Positions 28,342-36,417 are shown, counted from the stretch's first letter. The stretch is 64,000 nucleotides of DNA from Sphingobacteriales bacterium (GCA_016706405.1 JADJJT010000001.1:933501-997500); one strand, 5' to 3'. Notes: a model not told the origin generated them from the letters alone. Numbers and translations are program-made.

Positions 28342-30019
28342 CAGTCCGTCTAAAAACTCATAAGTTTCGGCAAATTTACATTATAAGTTTTAAATAGAGG
28401 CGATTTGAGGGCTTGTTTTTTTGCGTTAATAAATCTTGGATGAAATATATTTTGAGGAGAGAGGGGCGCATATCTCCTTAAAACGAGCTATAAAAAGACG
28501 AAAAACAAAAAACAGGGTTTTTAACCACGTTTTGAACAGCTCACGAGGCAAAATATTGAATAATCGGCGCAAATTATAGGCAGTCATTATAAGCCCCACA
28601 TCGGCGGCGGCGCGCTCAATGCCCCGCTTGGTGATGATGTAGGAGTAACCCCATTGCCGTTTAATTGTGCCGTAGGGGTGTTCTACTATTTGCTGCCGAA
28701 GCTTATACAAGTTTTTATTTTTTCTATGTTTTTTTGTTAATATCTACATATTGTTGGTACTCGCTCCGCTCTATGAGTCTGCCTTTTGCATTTTTGGTGC
28801 ATAACAATTTGACGGGACAATGCTGACATTTAGTGGTTTTATAATGTTTAACATAATAGGTCGAGTTCTCTTTGGTTTTGAGGTAGTTATTGCCGTTTGT
28901 ACGGAGTGTTTCTCCCTGCGGACAGTTGTAGGTATCGGTAAGATTGTTGTAGTCAAAGCGGTCAAAATTGTAATCCGGATTAGGTGCGCAAGCGGCAACT
29001 GAGGGTATGGCTGTCATAATTTCTACCCCCATTTCGACTGCCGTTTTTATTTCACTTCCGGTGTGATATCCTTTGTCGTAAAGGGCGGTAAAACCCGTTG
29101 TTTGCAATATTGTTTGCGCGCTTTGCAGCATCTCGCCCATGGCTTTGCTGTCGTTGGTATTGGTAAGTTTGTAATCAATAATGAGTTTGTGTTTATCATC
29201 TACGGTGGTTTGCACGTTGTACCCTACTTCGGTAATATTGTTGCGGGTAATGAGTTGGCGGCTGTCGGGGTCGGTGGTAGAAATTTGTTTTTCGCCCGTA
29301 TCCTCAAGTTGTTGCTGAAGGACTTGGTAGTTTTGTTTTCGTTGTGTTTGCTTGTCAATTTCTGCTTGTATAGTTTGTTTGTTATCTTCATCGGCTGCGG
29401 CAAGTTCGGCGTTGTACTCGTCTAACTTTTTGTCAATATAGGCAAGATGTTGTGCTATTTTCTTTTCATTAAAATTGTTTTTCTTGCTGTTTTGAGCCCG
29501 AAGTTTGGTCGAGTCGCCCGGCAATGAGTTTGCCCCCTATTAATTGAAATTGTTTTGCTATGCGCACGGTGTGCCGAAATACTTCCCGGATGGCTTTTTG
29601 ATTATCTTTCCGGAAATTGGCTATGGTATTGTGGTCGGGTGCTAATTGTTGCAACAGCCACATCACTCGGTATTGCGCCTGCACTCTTTTTCTAACACTC
29701 TCGAAGAACGAATGCAGTTTAAATACCCGTAAATAAACAATTTGAGCAAATCTTTCGGGTTGTATGCTGGCCGACCTTCAGCATTTAGTTTGCTGGCAAA
29801 ACCAAATTTTTCCATCTCAATACTTTCAACAAACATATCAATTAACCGAACTTCATTGTCCGAAGCGATAATATTGTCTAAGCAATCGGTAAATAAAACG
29901 GCTTGTTCTCTTGGTATTCCTTTAATATATTCCATGCCACTAAATTACGAAATAAATTAAATATTACCCAATTATTTGAAAGAAAAAATAAAATTATTTG
30001 AAGGTTTTTAGACAGTCTG
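28342..30019 (-). mobile_element. IS1182-like element, copy C (full length)
   Basis: 1,678 bp, nearly identical to copy A, with both termini. Its left end abuts truncated copy B and its right flank is ACGTTTTGCG, so no matching target duplication remains for this copy alone. The pair B+C as a unit lies between TAACGG on the left and ACGTTTT on the right, again inside an attC-like core. Confidence 0.85.
28426..29935 (-). pseudogene. IS1182-like DDE transposase, frameshifted (copy C)
   Basis: Pieces: 29935-29663 (N-terminal), 29684-29469, 29524-28724 (central catalytic part, correct across NPDYNFDRFDYNN) and 28710-28426 (HPYGTIKRQWGYSY to the end). The first break is the same -1 shift as in copy A. 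The second is one extra C in GTCGCCCGGCA (29515-29522; copy A has GTCGCCGGCA). The third is a T-run length difference near 28720. Confidence 0.8.
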
Positions 30020-30146
30020 ACGTTTTGCGTGTATGTGCAGTAGCGGATTTCGGAGCACATAACTGTCAATACACCACAAAAGTTGATGCGAGGTAGAATG
30101 TTCAATTAACCACTTCACCCGCCATTGAGCCAAACGCCTGTTAGCG
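30020..30146. other. attC-like palindrome 3' of the restriction-modification genes
   Basis: The left arm GTTTTGCGTGTATGTGC... (from 30022) and the right arm CGCCATTGAGCCAAACGCC plus TGTTAGCG (30120-30146) are imperfectly complementary, with the right core GTTAGCG. The left TAACG core is separated from it by the IS1182 B+C block. The position, just past the last gene of a minus-strand transcription unit, matches a cassette recombination site. Confidence 0.45.
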
Positions 30147-30220
30147 GTTCGGTGTTCTTTTTCGTCAGTCGTTATGTCCGTTTTTTGCTGCATTGTCTTT
30201 TGTCTGTGCGTTGGGTAGGC

Positions 30221-30277
30221 AAGCTCTTTTGCAGGTTTTGGTTTTTGCGTTGGCTTGAGCGACCTGCAAATGTGCTT
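30221..30277. other. Conserved CTCTTT/AATGTG hairpin, copy 3
   Basis: AAGCTCTTTTGCAGG (30221-30235) faces CCTGCAAATGTGCTT (30263-30277). Each arm is flanked outside by TGCGTTGGG words. It lies 15 nt beyond the stop of the specificity-subunit gene, the same position relative to the gene as copy 1. Confidence 0.55.
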
Positions 30278-30292
30278 GACTACTGCGTTGGG

Positions 30293-31342
30293 CTATTGTT
30301 CCATTAATATTTTTTCTGCTTGTTTCTTTTGTTGAACGTATAAAACAACGTCTTTAATTACCAATTTATGAATTGCGGATATTATAGTTTCCATTGTTTC
30401 GTAATCTGGTTTACCGTCTTTAACTGGTAATGAAATGTCTAATACATCAGCATCTTTGGCGTAAAAGTTTCTACCGTAGTTAAATTGTCCGTTGTATGAT
30501 GATTTATGAATTGCAGAAGTCACAAAAATTGATGCGTACTTTGGTAATTTGTCTGTATGAACAACTGCAATATGGTCGTCTCCGCCATATTTGTAATTTC
30601 TGTATTTGGCTGAACCAAACATATCAATTGTTGTCGTGTTGGCTGAAAATACTGTTACATTATTACCAATAAAATCTGAAACTCCTTCGTCTGTTTCTCC
30701 TGCCGTTACGAATGGTAATGTACCCGAAATTCTATCTGCACTTTTAAGTCTTTTGCCACGTGTTGATTTTCCAAATAAGTTTTCAAGATTGAATGATTGC
30801 CATTTAAAATCTTTATAATTTTCGGTTGCTTGTTTTTCCTTAGATGTTAAGTTGATGTCATTTAATCCGTTGTCGGATAAGTATGAATCAATTTTATTTA
30901 TTTGACTAGCTTCAAGTTCTGCCAAAAAATTTTCTATAAAATCAAAATCAATTTTTTTGTCTTTTGTAATTGGCAAAGAAACTTTTTGATTTTTAATGAT
31001 ATTGACATTGAAACTTGAACTACCCCAAGAAAAAGTGCTAAATGCCTTCATCATTGTTGAGATGAAAAATTGAGCATTCTTTTTATTAAACCTTGTTTCT
31101 TTTGGCTTTAGAATCTTTATTTTATCACCTGTGAAATATGGTTTCTCTTGATAATACATTGTTGCTGTATCTTGACCAAAAGAGATTGTATTGCCTTCAT
31201 TTAAAAATTGCACATCTTCATTAATGAAACCTTTTTGCCCATTGTTTGAACCCATTCTAACTACATAAGGATATTTCCCAATTTTTAAAACTTCTACCTT
31301 GTTAGCATCAAATCTTTTTTTGTAGGAGTTCACTTCAAACAA
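30293..31342 (-). CDS. Restriction-modification specificity subunit (BcgIB/HsdS-like)
   Basis: At least 349 residues with two target-recognition halves. The first has IGKYPYVVRMGSNNGQKGF and FSWGSSSFNVNIIKNQKVSLP; the second has FGKSTRGKRLKSADRISG, LPFVTAGETDEGVSDFIGN and SSYNGQFNYGRNFYAKDAD. Each half ends in a helix with LPxxxDGKPD or LPITKDKK spacing. It gives DNA sequence specificity to the partner nuclease-methylase. The listed TTG start is not secure. The frame continues upstream without a stop to about 31414 and encodes VKWGEFKIGDLFEV, a normal S-subunit beginning, but contains no ATG. That stretch also forms a 12-bp hairpin. Confidence 0.82.
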   Translation of the reverse strand: MFEVNSYKKRFDANKVEVLKIGKYPYVVRMGSNNGQKGFINEDVQFLNEGNTISFGQDTATMYYQEKPYFTGDKIKILKPKETRFNKKNAQFFISTMMKAFSTFSWGSSSFNVNIIKNQKVSLPITKDKKIDFDFIENFLAELEASQINKIDSYLSDNGLNDINLTSKEKQATENYKDFKWQSFNLENLFGKSTRGKRLKSADRISGTLPFVTAGETDEGVSDFIGNNVTVFSANTTTIDMFGSAKYRNYKYGGDDHIAVVHTDKLPKYASIFVTSAIHKSSYNGQFNYGRNFYAKDADVLDISLPVKDGKPDYETMETIISAIHKLVIKDVVLYVQQKKQAEKILMEQ

Positions 31343-31360
31343 GTCGCCAATTTTGAATTC

Positions 31361-31399
31361 ACCCCACTTGACTTTTTCTAGTTTTTGGTCAAGTGGGGT
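31361..31399. promoter_or_regulatory. Perfect 12-bp hairpin over the specificity-subunit start
   Basis: ACCCCACTTGAC (31361-31372) and GTCAAGTGGGGT (31388-31399) are exact reverse complements with a 15-nt loop. In the minus-strand transcript the hairpin starts 3 nt after the stop of the methylase-nuclease gene and covers the beginning of the S frame. There is no T-run on that side, so translational control or mRNA processing is more likely than termination. Confidence 0.6.
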
Positions 31400-31401
31400 T
31401 T

Positions 31402-33453
31402 TTACTTTCCCAAATTATCGTATTTGATGGTTTGAGTTTTTAACATATCTGATACTTCCCAAGCTAGATAATCGCTAACTGTTTTTTTGAAATCGTCTAA
31501 AGCTGGTCTTGTATCAATCGGGGCTGTTTGATTCCAATCTGCACCATTATTAGGGTCAATCGTGCCTTCGTAGTATTCTTTTTCAGAAAAAATATTCAAC
31601 TTGCTTTTACCAAATCGAACCAAGTTAACTACTTCTTCATAACGTTCTTTTGCTCTGTCAGTATCTTGTAAATTGCTACTCGATTTTTTACGGTTTGTTC
31701 TGGTATAACCATCATTTGAAAAGTCAATAAACTTTACAATATCGTCTTTGTGGTGCTTTTCGTTTACTTTGAAAACATAAATATTGGTCTGAACGCTTGA
31801 TTTGCCGATGAAAATGTCAATAGGCATTTTTATACTCGCAAGAAGTGTGTGTTTTTCTAAAATTCTCTTATTGAAATCTTTTGCTTTGCCCGAACCTGAA
31901 GAGTTCTGAATGATAATGGCTGCATATCCTTTGTTCATCATTCCTAATGCTCTTTCAACGAAGTTCATTCCGTTTCCTAAAGCTGAATATGGTGGATTTA
32001 GAATAAATGCGTCTGCTGGGAATTTGTTGTCCTTTTTTCCATAGCCATATTTCCCGTCAAAGTCTTTAATTGAGTCAATGTTCAAAATGTTTGAACTACC
32101 GTCACCCATTAAAATCATATTCAAAATCGCCAGCATATACACACTTGAAAGCAACTCTAAACCGAGCAATTGCTCGGTTTTAATTTTGATTTCTTTTTGT
32201 GTTAGCTCTTGTGGCGATTTAATATTTTGCTTTGCATCATTAAGCATTTCGTTCATTGCAGCAACCAACAAACCTGCCGAACCTGTCGCAAAATCCCACA
32301 CATAAGAGTCTTTATTTACTCTTGCAAGTTTCACTAATAAATTTGCAACGTATGAAGGTGTTAATACAACGTCATTTAATTTGTCTTGAGAAAACCCAAG
32401 CCAACCATACATTTCATTAAATAGTTTTCCTGTGAAGTCGGTCGTTAAACCAATTTTGTAATAAATACCTAAGTCGTCAACAATTTTGGTAAAAACTCTT
32501 TTCAGTTGGCTTTCTCCGTTTTCAGCTTTGTTGATATTTTCAGTTGTAAGTGTATTTTCTAAAGTTCTAAGGATTAGATTTTTCTTTTCGACTGGAATTT
32601 CTTTGTTGTCTAAAAACGCTTTAATTTTTCTTACAATGATATCACCGTCCTTATTGCCAATTTCGGTTGAGGATTTTAAATCTGATTTTTCAAGTGGTGC
32701 AACTTTTCCCGGTATTCCAAGAGTTGCAATTATTGAAGCTGCAACCAAATAAACACGGTCATTTTCTCCTAAGCCTTTTTCATTTTGGTAAATATCATTG
32801 TTAAGTTTTACTAGACAAAGGTCAATTTCCTTTTCTCGCTGTTCTTTAAGTTTGTCGAGTTCTTCTGGTGTTAGTTGCAAGGTTTTTACCTTGTCAATAA
32901 AACTGTCAAAGTTTTTCGGGTCTAAAAATGAAAAGTCTGTGTATTCTCCAACCTTTTGTCCTGCACCAAGATTGCTTTTTGAAACATAATAAACGCCAAT
33001 CGTATGATGAATTTTTCCTGTTTCATCTTTGTGTCCTGTCATACCGATTGCTATAATGTCGGTATAGCTTGTATGGTGTAGCAAGGCATTAGCGTAATGA
33101 ACCGCACCGTTTACAGCATAAGAATTGATGTTCTTAAAGTTCGGTTCATTTTTAGAAGTCCTGTTTTCAACTTGTCCGTCAGCGTCAAGTTTTACTAATT
33201 TGTCTTTGTAGCCTTTGTATTCAATAAGAATAGGGAAGTACTCTAAATTTTTATTTTGTAACAAGATTTTGGCATCAGGTCTGTTTGCACCTGTCCCGCC
33301 ATTTTTTGAGTAATAGTCTGATAGTGCCTTGTCTATTTCAGCATTTACAGATTCTTGTTCAAGTTTGTAAGGAAGTTTATATGATTTAAGCCAACCATTT
33401 GCAAGGTCGGCTATATTTGGTTCAATTGATTGTACTGTCGTCTTTATTTTCAT
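31402..33453 (-). CDS. Fused endonuclease/N6-adenine methyltransferase (BcgIA-like)
   Basis: 683 residues. The N-terminal part holds a PD-(D/E)xK-type nuclease motif: RPDAKILLQ...FPILIEYKGYKD (about residues 58-84). The C-terminal N6-DNA methylase has motif I VWDFATGSAGLLVAA and motif IV FILNPPYSALGNG, then an HsdM-like C-terminus. With the separate S gene it matches type IIB (BcgI) or compact type I-like systems that both cut and methylate. The start ATG 33453 follows a TATCTTTG -7 box by about 30 nt. The recognition sequence cannot be predicted. The S gene follows in the same orientation, and the pair is framed by attC-like sites, suggesting transfer as one cassette of about 3.4 kb. Confidence 0.88.
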   Translation of the reverse strand: MKIKTTVQSIEPNIADLANGWLKSYKLPYKLEQESVNAEIDKALSDYYSKNGGTGANRPDAKILLQNKNLEYFPILIEYKGYKDKLVKLDADGQVENRTSKNEPNFKNINSYAVNGAVHYANALLHHTSYTDIIAIGMTGHKDETGKIHHTIGVYYVSKSNLGAGQKVGEYTDFSFLDPKNFDSFIDKVKTLQLTPEELDKLKEQREKEIDLCLVKLNNDIYQNEKGLGENDRVYLVAASIIATLGIPGKVAPLEKSDLKSSTEIGNKDGDIIVRKIKAFLDNKEIPVEKKNLILRTLENTLTTENINKAENGESQLKRVFTKIVDDLGIYYKIGLTTDFTGKLFNEMYGWLGFSQDKLNDVVLTPSYVANLLVKLARVNKDSYVWDFATGSAGLLVAAMNEMLNDAKQNIKSPQELTQKEIKIKTEQLLGLELLSSVYMLAILNMILMGDGSSNILNIDSIKDFDGKYGYGKKDNKFPADAFILNPPYSALGNGMNFVERALGMMNKGYAAIIIQNSSGSGKAKDFNKRILEKHTLLASIKMPIDIFIGKSSVQTNIYVFKVNEKHHKDDIVKFIDFSNDGYTRTNRKKSSSNLQDTDRAKERYEEVVNLVRFGKSKLNIFSEKEYYEGTIDPNNGADWNQTAPIDTRPALDDFKKTVSDYLAWEVSDMLKTQTIKYDNLGK

Positions 33454-33482
33454 TTTCCTATTCTCTGTGATTTATAAAAGTT

Positions 33483-33515
33483 CAAAGATAAAATCTTCTG
33501 TCGGTGCGTTGGCAA
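33483..33515 (-). promoter_or_regulatory. Promoter of the restriction-modification pair
   Basis: Minus-strand -7 box TATCTTTG (33490-33483) with TTG about 22 bp upstream (near 33513-33515). The predicted start of transcription lies about 25 nt before the ATG. Confidence 0.55.
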
Positions 33516-33516
33516 G

Positions 33517-33580
33517 AAAACAGCTCTTTTGCAAGCCGAAGGGTCGGCTTGTGTGTCGGGGCTTGCAAATGTGCTGTTTT
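33517..33580. other. Conserved CTCTTT/AATGTG hairpin, copy 4
   Basis: AAAACAGCTCTTTTGCAAGC (33517-33536) pairs with GCTTGCAAATGTGCTGTTTT (33561-33580) over 20 bp with two mismatches. An inner hairpin GCCGAAGGGTCGGC (33535-33548) occupies the loop, and TGCGTTGGC words lie on both sides. It is upstream of the restriction-modification promoter. Confidence 0.6.
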
Positions 33581-33662
33581 GTGCGTTGGCATTTTTTCTT
33601 GTCTTGTATGCAGCAAAAATTATCTTGTCATTCTGTTGGTTGTGTCGTCTTTTACACTGACC

Positions 33663-33791
33663 GCTAACGGAAAAGGCTTTGCGTTGGGCGGCCTACGAAG
33701 GACAAATTTACAATACATTTTTAAGTTTTATTAGAAAATTCTTCCCTTGAAATAACACTTCCGCCCGCCTAATCGTAAAGCCATTGTTATA
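33663..33791. other. attC-like palindrome in tandem unit 1
   Basis: The left arm GCTAACGGAAAAGGCTTTGC plus GTTGGGCGG (33663-33691) pairs with the reverse complement of CCGCCCGCCTAATCGTAAAG plus CCATTGTTATA (33761-33791). Shared order on both arms: TAAC, GGCTTT, CG, TTGGGCGG/TTAGGCGG. The length of about 130 bp is in the range of Vibrio-type attC repeats. Confidence 0.65.
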
Positions 33792-33969
33792 TAAATGTTA
33801 TTTTATCTGCCTGCAAGTTTATACTTTCCAGATACTTTAGCACAACAGTCGGCAAACGACTAACCGTGCTGGCCGAGTTAATAGTTCTGGAAAACTACTA
33901 AGTTTTCAAGCGACCTACAAAATTGCAAATTTTCACCGTGTTTTCCTATAAATTTTTCTGATAATTTTA

Positions 33970-34098
33970 TATAACGGAAAAGGCTTTGCGTTGGGCGGCC
34001 TACGAAGGACAAATTTACAATACATTTTTAAGTTTTATTAGAAAATTCTTCCCTTGAAATAACACTTCCGCCCGCCTAATCGTAAAGCCATTGTTATA
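33970..34098. other. attC-like palindrome in tandem unit 2
   Basis: TATAACGGAAAAGGCTTTGC (33970-33989) continues GTTGGGCGG; the right arm ends CGTAAAGCCATTGTTATA (34081-34098). It is the same structure as in unit 1 with full TATAAC/GTTATA cores. Confidence 0.65.
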
Positions 34099-34276
34099 TA
34101 AATGTTATTTTATCTGCCTGCAAGTTTATACTTTCCAGATACTTTTAGCACAACAGTCGGCAAACGACTAACCGTGCTGGCCGAGTTAATAGTTCGGAAA
34201 ACTACTAAGTTTTCAAGCGACCTACAAAATTGCAAATTTTCACCGTGTTTTCCTATAAATTTTTCTGATAATTTTA

Positions 34277-34404
34277 TATAACGCTTGGGCTTTGCGTTGG
34301 GCGGCCTACGAAGGACAAATTTACAATACATTTTTAAGTTTTATTAGAAAATTCTTCCCTTGAAATAACACTTCCGCCCGCCTAATCGTAAAGCCATTGT
34401 TATA
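34277..34404. other. attC-like palindrome in tandem unit 3
   Basis: TATAACGCTTGGGCTTTGCG (34277-34296) differs from units 1 and 2 just after the core (CTTGGGC for GGAAAAGGC), while the right arm up to GTTATA (34399-34404) is unchanged. Confidence 0.65.
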
Positions 34405-34597
34405 TAAATGTTATTTTTATCTGCCTGCAAGTTTATACTTTCCAGATACTTTAGTACGACAGTCAGCACACGACCAACCGTGCTGGCCGAGTTAATAGTT
34501 CCGGAAAACTACTAAGTTTTCAAGCGACCTACAAAGTTGCAAAGTTTCACTGTGTTTTCCTATAAATTTTTCTGATAATTTTATATAACATTTGTAT

Positions 34598-34642
34598 AAA
34601 CGCAAGTTTGCGTTTATTTAGTTCAAAACTTGCGTTTATTTC
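34598..34642. repeat. Inverted and direct repeats downstream of the recombinase
   Basis: AAACGCAAGTTT (34598-34609) and its exact reverse complement AAACTTGCGTTT (34626-34637) form a 12-bp inverted repeat. The second arm extends to AAAACTTGCGTTTATTTC (34625-34642), an 18-bp sequence found again, in direct orientation, at 36400-36417 just before the recombinase start codon. Candidate recombination or operator sites. The rest of 34643-34770 shows nothing else clear. Confidence 0.6.
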
Positions 34643-34770
34643 CGCTATATCCGGATGGTTTTCAATGCTCCAAAACAATAATTTATACTTTTTTGCTGAA
34701 TTGAGCTTTGGTTAAACCAATATTGATAATATCCGGCTTTTAAACTAAAGGCAAAGTTAAACCTTAATTG

Positions 34771-36399
34771 CTAAATATCCAAATTATCCAATGGATTTTT
34801 TATTTGGTCAAATCCTTTGGTGGTTATATGTGTATAAACCTCTGTGGTTTTAGAACTTTCGTGTCCCAATAAAGCCTGAATATAACGCAAATCTGTTCCG
34901 TTTTCTAAGAGATGTGTCGCAAAACTGTGCCGCAGTGTATGTACGCTGACTTTCTTTTTTATTCCGGCTTTTTTGCAAATTTCCTGAAAAAAAGTTTGTA
35001 TGCTTCTTGTCGAATACTGCCCGCCTTCCTGCCCTTCAAACAGCCATTCTTTGGGTTTGTATTTCTTAAAATAAGTTCGCAATAGGTCAAGGGTTTTAAT
35101 AGAAAGCAACGAATAACGGTCTTTTTTTCCTTTACTTTGTTCTATTCTTATTTGTTTCCTTTCAGAGTCAATATCTTTGATTTTTAAGTTGGTAAGTTCA
35201 CTAATTCGCAGCCCTGCCGAGTAAATCACCGTCAAAATTGTTTTGTGTTTGAGATTTTCGGTTGCTTTTAAAATGTTTGTGATTTCTTCTGAACTTAACA
35301 CCGTAGGTAAAGTTTTTTCTTTGTCGGGTCTTTGCAAAAAATAAAATTTGCGTTGCCCGCCAAGCACCCTTTCGTAATAAAATTTAATGGCATTAATTGC
35401 CTGATTTTGATAAGAAGCAGATACTTTGCGGTCAATAACCAAATATTGACAAAACGCAATAATTTTTTGCTCGTCAATTTTGTCTATTTCAACCGTAGGA
35501 TAGTGGTTTATCAGTTCCTCAAACAAGCTTTTGTAAGCTTTAATGGTTTTTTCACTATAGCGTAACTCCTTGAGTTTAAGTATCATTTTTTCAGGACAGG
35601 GGCGATAGTTCGGAACATCACATGCTGTTTTACGGGCTAATTTTCCGGAATCTGTTTTTTCTTCTTCTTCAAAGCGAAAACTCAAGCCTTCGCTTTTTGC
35701 AATTTCTTTAATTTGGGCTAATAAGCTCTCTGCGAAAGGTATTGTCCACCATTTATTTTTGCCGTCCCAGTTCCAAAAAGGCATTTTTTTGATGGCAATT
35801 GTGAGTGCTTCATTAAAACCAAAAATAAGTTTGAGCCTTCCGGCTGAGGTTTTAATACACAGAACGTCTTTAACCCCTACTAAATTGACGCTCTCTTTAC
35901 CTATTTCGACTGCTACTTCTTTATGAATTGTGATTTTTGAAATTCTTTCTTTAAAATACGCTTTAATAAGCTCTAAATTGTTGGAATAATTCGGAACTAT
36001 CCAAGCCTTATACACTTTGTCCCATTTAGAAAAACGCAGCGCCAATATAAATTTAGTGTCCAATTCATTTTTGGGAAGTTTCAAAATAATTTTCCGCCCT
36101 GCCACCTCCACCAAAACAGAGGAAGCATAAGGCGGACTCATCGATTCTTTTTGCTCGATATTAGTTGCTATTTTCGCTTTATCTTCTTCTTTTTGAGGTT
36201 TCTCTATTATTATTTCCGGAAAGAGCAATGGCAAGTTTCCATACGCTTCTTTGGTGTAAGGAATGTGCCAAGCCCGGTGAGTTTGGCTCCATTTTGCGCC
36301 TTTTATTTGCCGAAGCAAGGTAATAAACTCTTGATTGTAGGGGCAATCTATTTTAATTCTTGTTTCTCCTTTATGCGTAATTTTGGATGCTTTTATCAT
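34771..36399 (-). CDS. Tyrosine recombinase with three N-terminal HARP-like repeats
   Basis: 542 residues from ATG 36399 (MIKASKITHKG); a longer frame to 36501 has a less likely N-terminus. The N-terminal ~270 residues contain three ~45-residue repeats: IKGAKWSQTHRAWHIPY, LRFSKWDKVYKAWIVPN and MPFWNWDGKNKWWTIPF, resembling HARP-type DNA-binding modules. A SAM-like core-binding domain (LRYSEKTIKAYKSLFEELI) and a complete catalytic domain follow: Arg in SAGLRISELTNL, Lys in QSKGKKDRYS, HTLRHSFATHL, LLGHESSKTTEVY with the Tyr nucleophile. The tail YTHITTKGFDQIKNPLDNL resembles the integron integrase ending (G..SPLD.L). The extra IntI helix insertion is absent. It points toward the three tandem units and is flanked by 18-bp direct repeats. 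It probably moves the surrounding cassettes; a XerC/D-like role is the alternative. Confidence 0.85.
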   Translation of the reverse strand: MIKASKITHKGETRIKIDCPYNQEFITLLRQIKGAKWSQTHRAWHIPYTKEAYGNLPLLFPEIIIEKPQKEEDKAKIATNIEQKESMSPPYASSVLVEVAGRKIILKLPKNELDTKFILALRFSKWDKVYKAWIVPNYSNNLELIKAYFKERISKITIHKEVAVEIGKESVNLVGVKDVLCIKTSAGRLKLIFGFNEALTIAIKKMPFWNWDGKNKWWTIPFAESLLAQIKEIAKSEGLSFRFEEEEKTDSGKLARKTACDVPNYRPCPEKMILKLKELRYSEKTIKAYKSLFEELINHYPTVEIDKIDEQKIIAFCQYLVIDRKVSASYQNQAINAIKFYYERVLGGQRKFYFLQRPDKEKTLPTVLSSEEITNILKATENLKHKTILTVIYSAGLRISELTNLKIKDIDSERKQIRIEQSKGKKDRYSLLSIKTLDLLRTYFKKYKPKEWLFEGQEGGQYSTRSIQTFFQEICKKAGIKKKVSVHTLRHSFATHLLENGTDLRYIQALLGHESSKTTEVYTHITTKGFDQIKNPLDNLDI

Positions 36400-36417
36400 A
36401 AAACTTGCGTTTATTTC
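36400..36417. repeat. 18-bp direct repeat at the recombinase start
   Basis: AAAACTTGCGTTTATTTC, identical to 34625-34642, ends one base before the recombinase start codon. It could be an operator for self-control or one side of an attachment pair. Confidence 0.55.

Larger units (their letters stand above)
33668..34590. repeat. Three tandem ~307-bp non-coding units
   Basis: Near-identical direct repeats begin at about 33668, 33975 and 34281, each opening with an attC-like palindrome (TATAAC...GTTATA) and ending TTTTCTGATAATTTTATATA. No ORF is conserved in all three; a 73-codon frame in unit 2 is broken in the others. Unit 3 has diverged most. The copies differ at TTCTGGAA / TTCGGAA / TTCCGGAA (33885, 34191, 34498). 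This fills the 1.3 kb between the restriction genes and the recombinase. They look like duplicated gene-less cassettes. Confidence 0.85.

Noticed and set aside
29063..29425. 120-codon plus-strand frame opposite the IS1182-like transposase
   Set aside because: It is the complement of the conserved transposase coding region and recurs only because the IS is duplicated.
30293..33453. Complete type I restriction system (HsdRMS)
   Set aside because: No separate HsdR helicase-nuclease is present; nuclease and methylase are in one chain, which fits BcgI-like systems better.
34110..34331. 73-codon minus-strand frame in tandem unit 2
   Set aside because: The same frame is interrupted in units 1 and 3 by single-base differences, so there is no sign of protein selection.
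33668..34590. CRISPR-like array
   Set aside because: Repeats are about 307 bp with no short repeat/spacer alternation and no cas genes nearby.
34771..36399. Classical integron integrase (IntI)
   Set aside because: The extra IntI helix region between the catalytic boxes is missing and an unrelated N-terminal repeat region is present, so I call it IntI-like at most.
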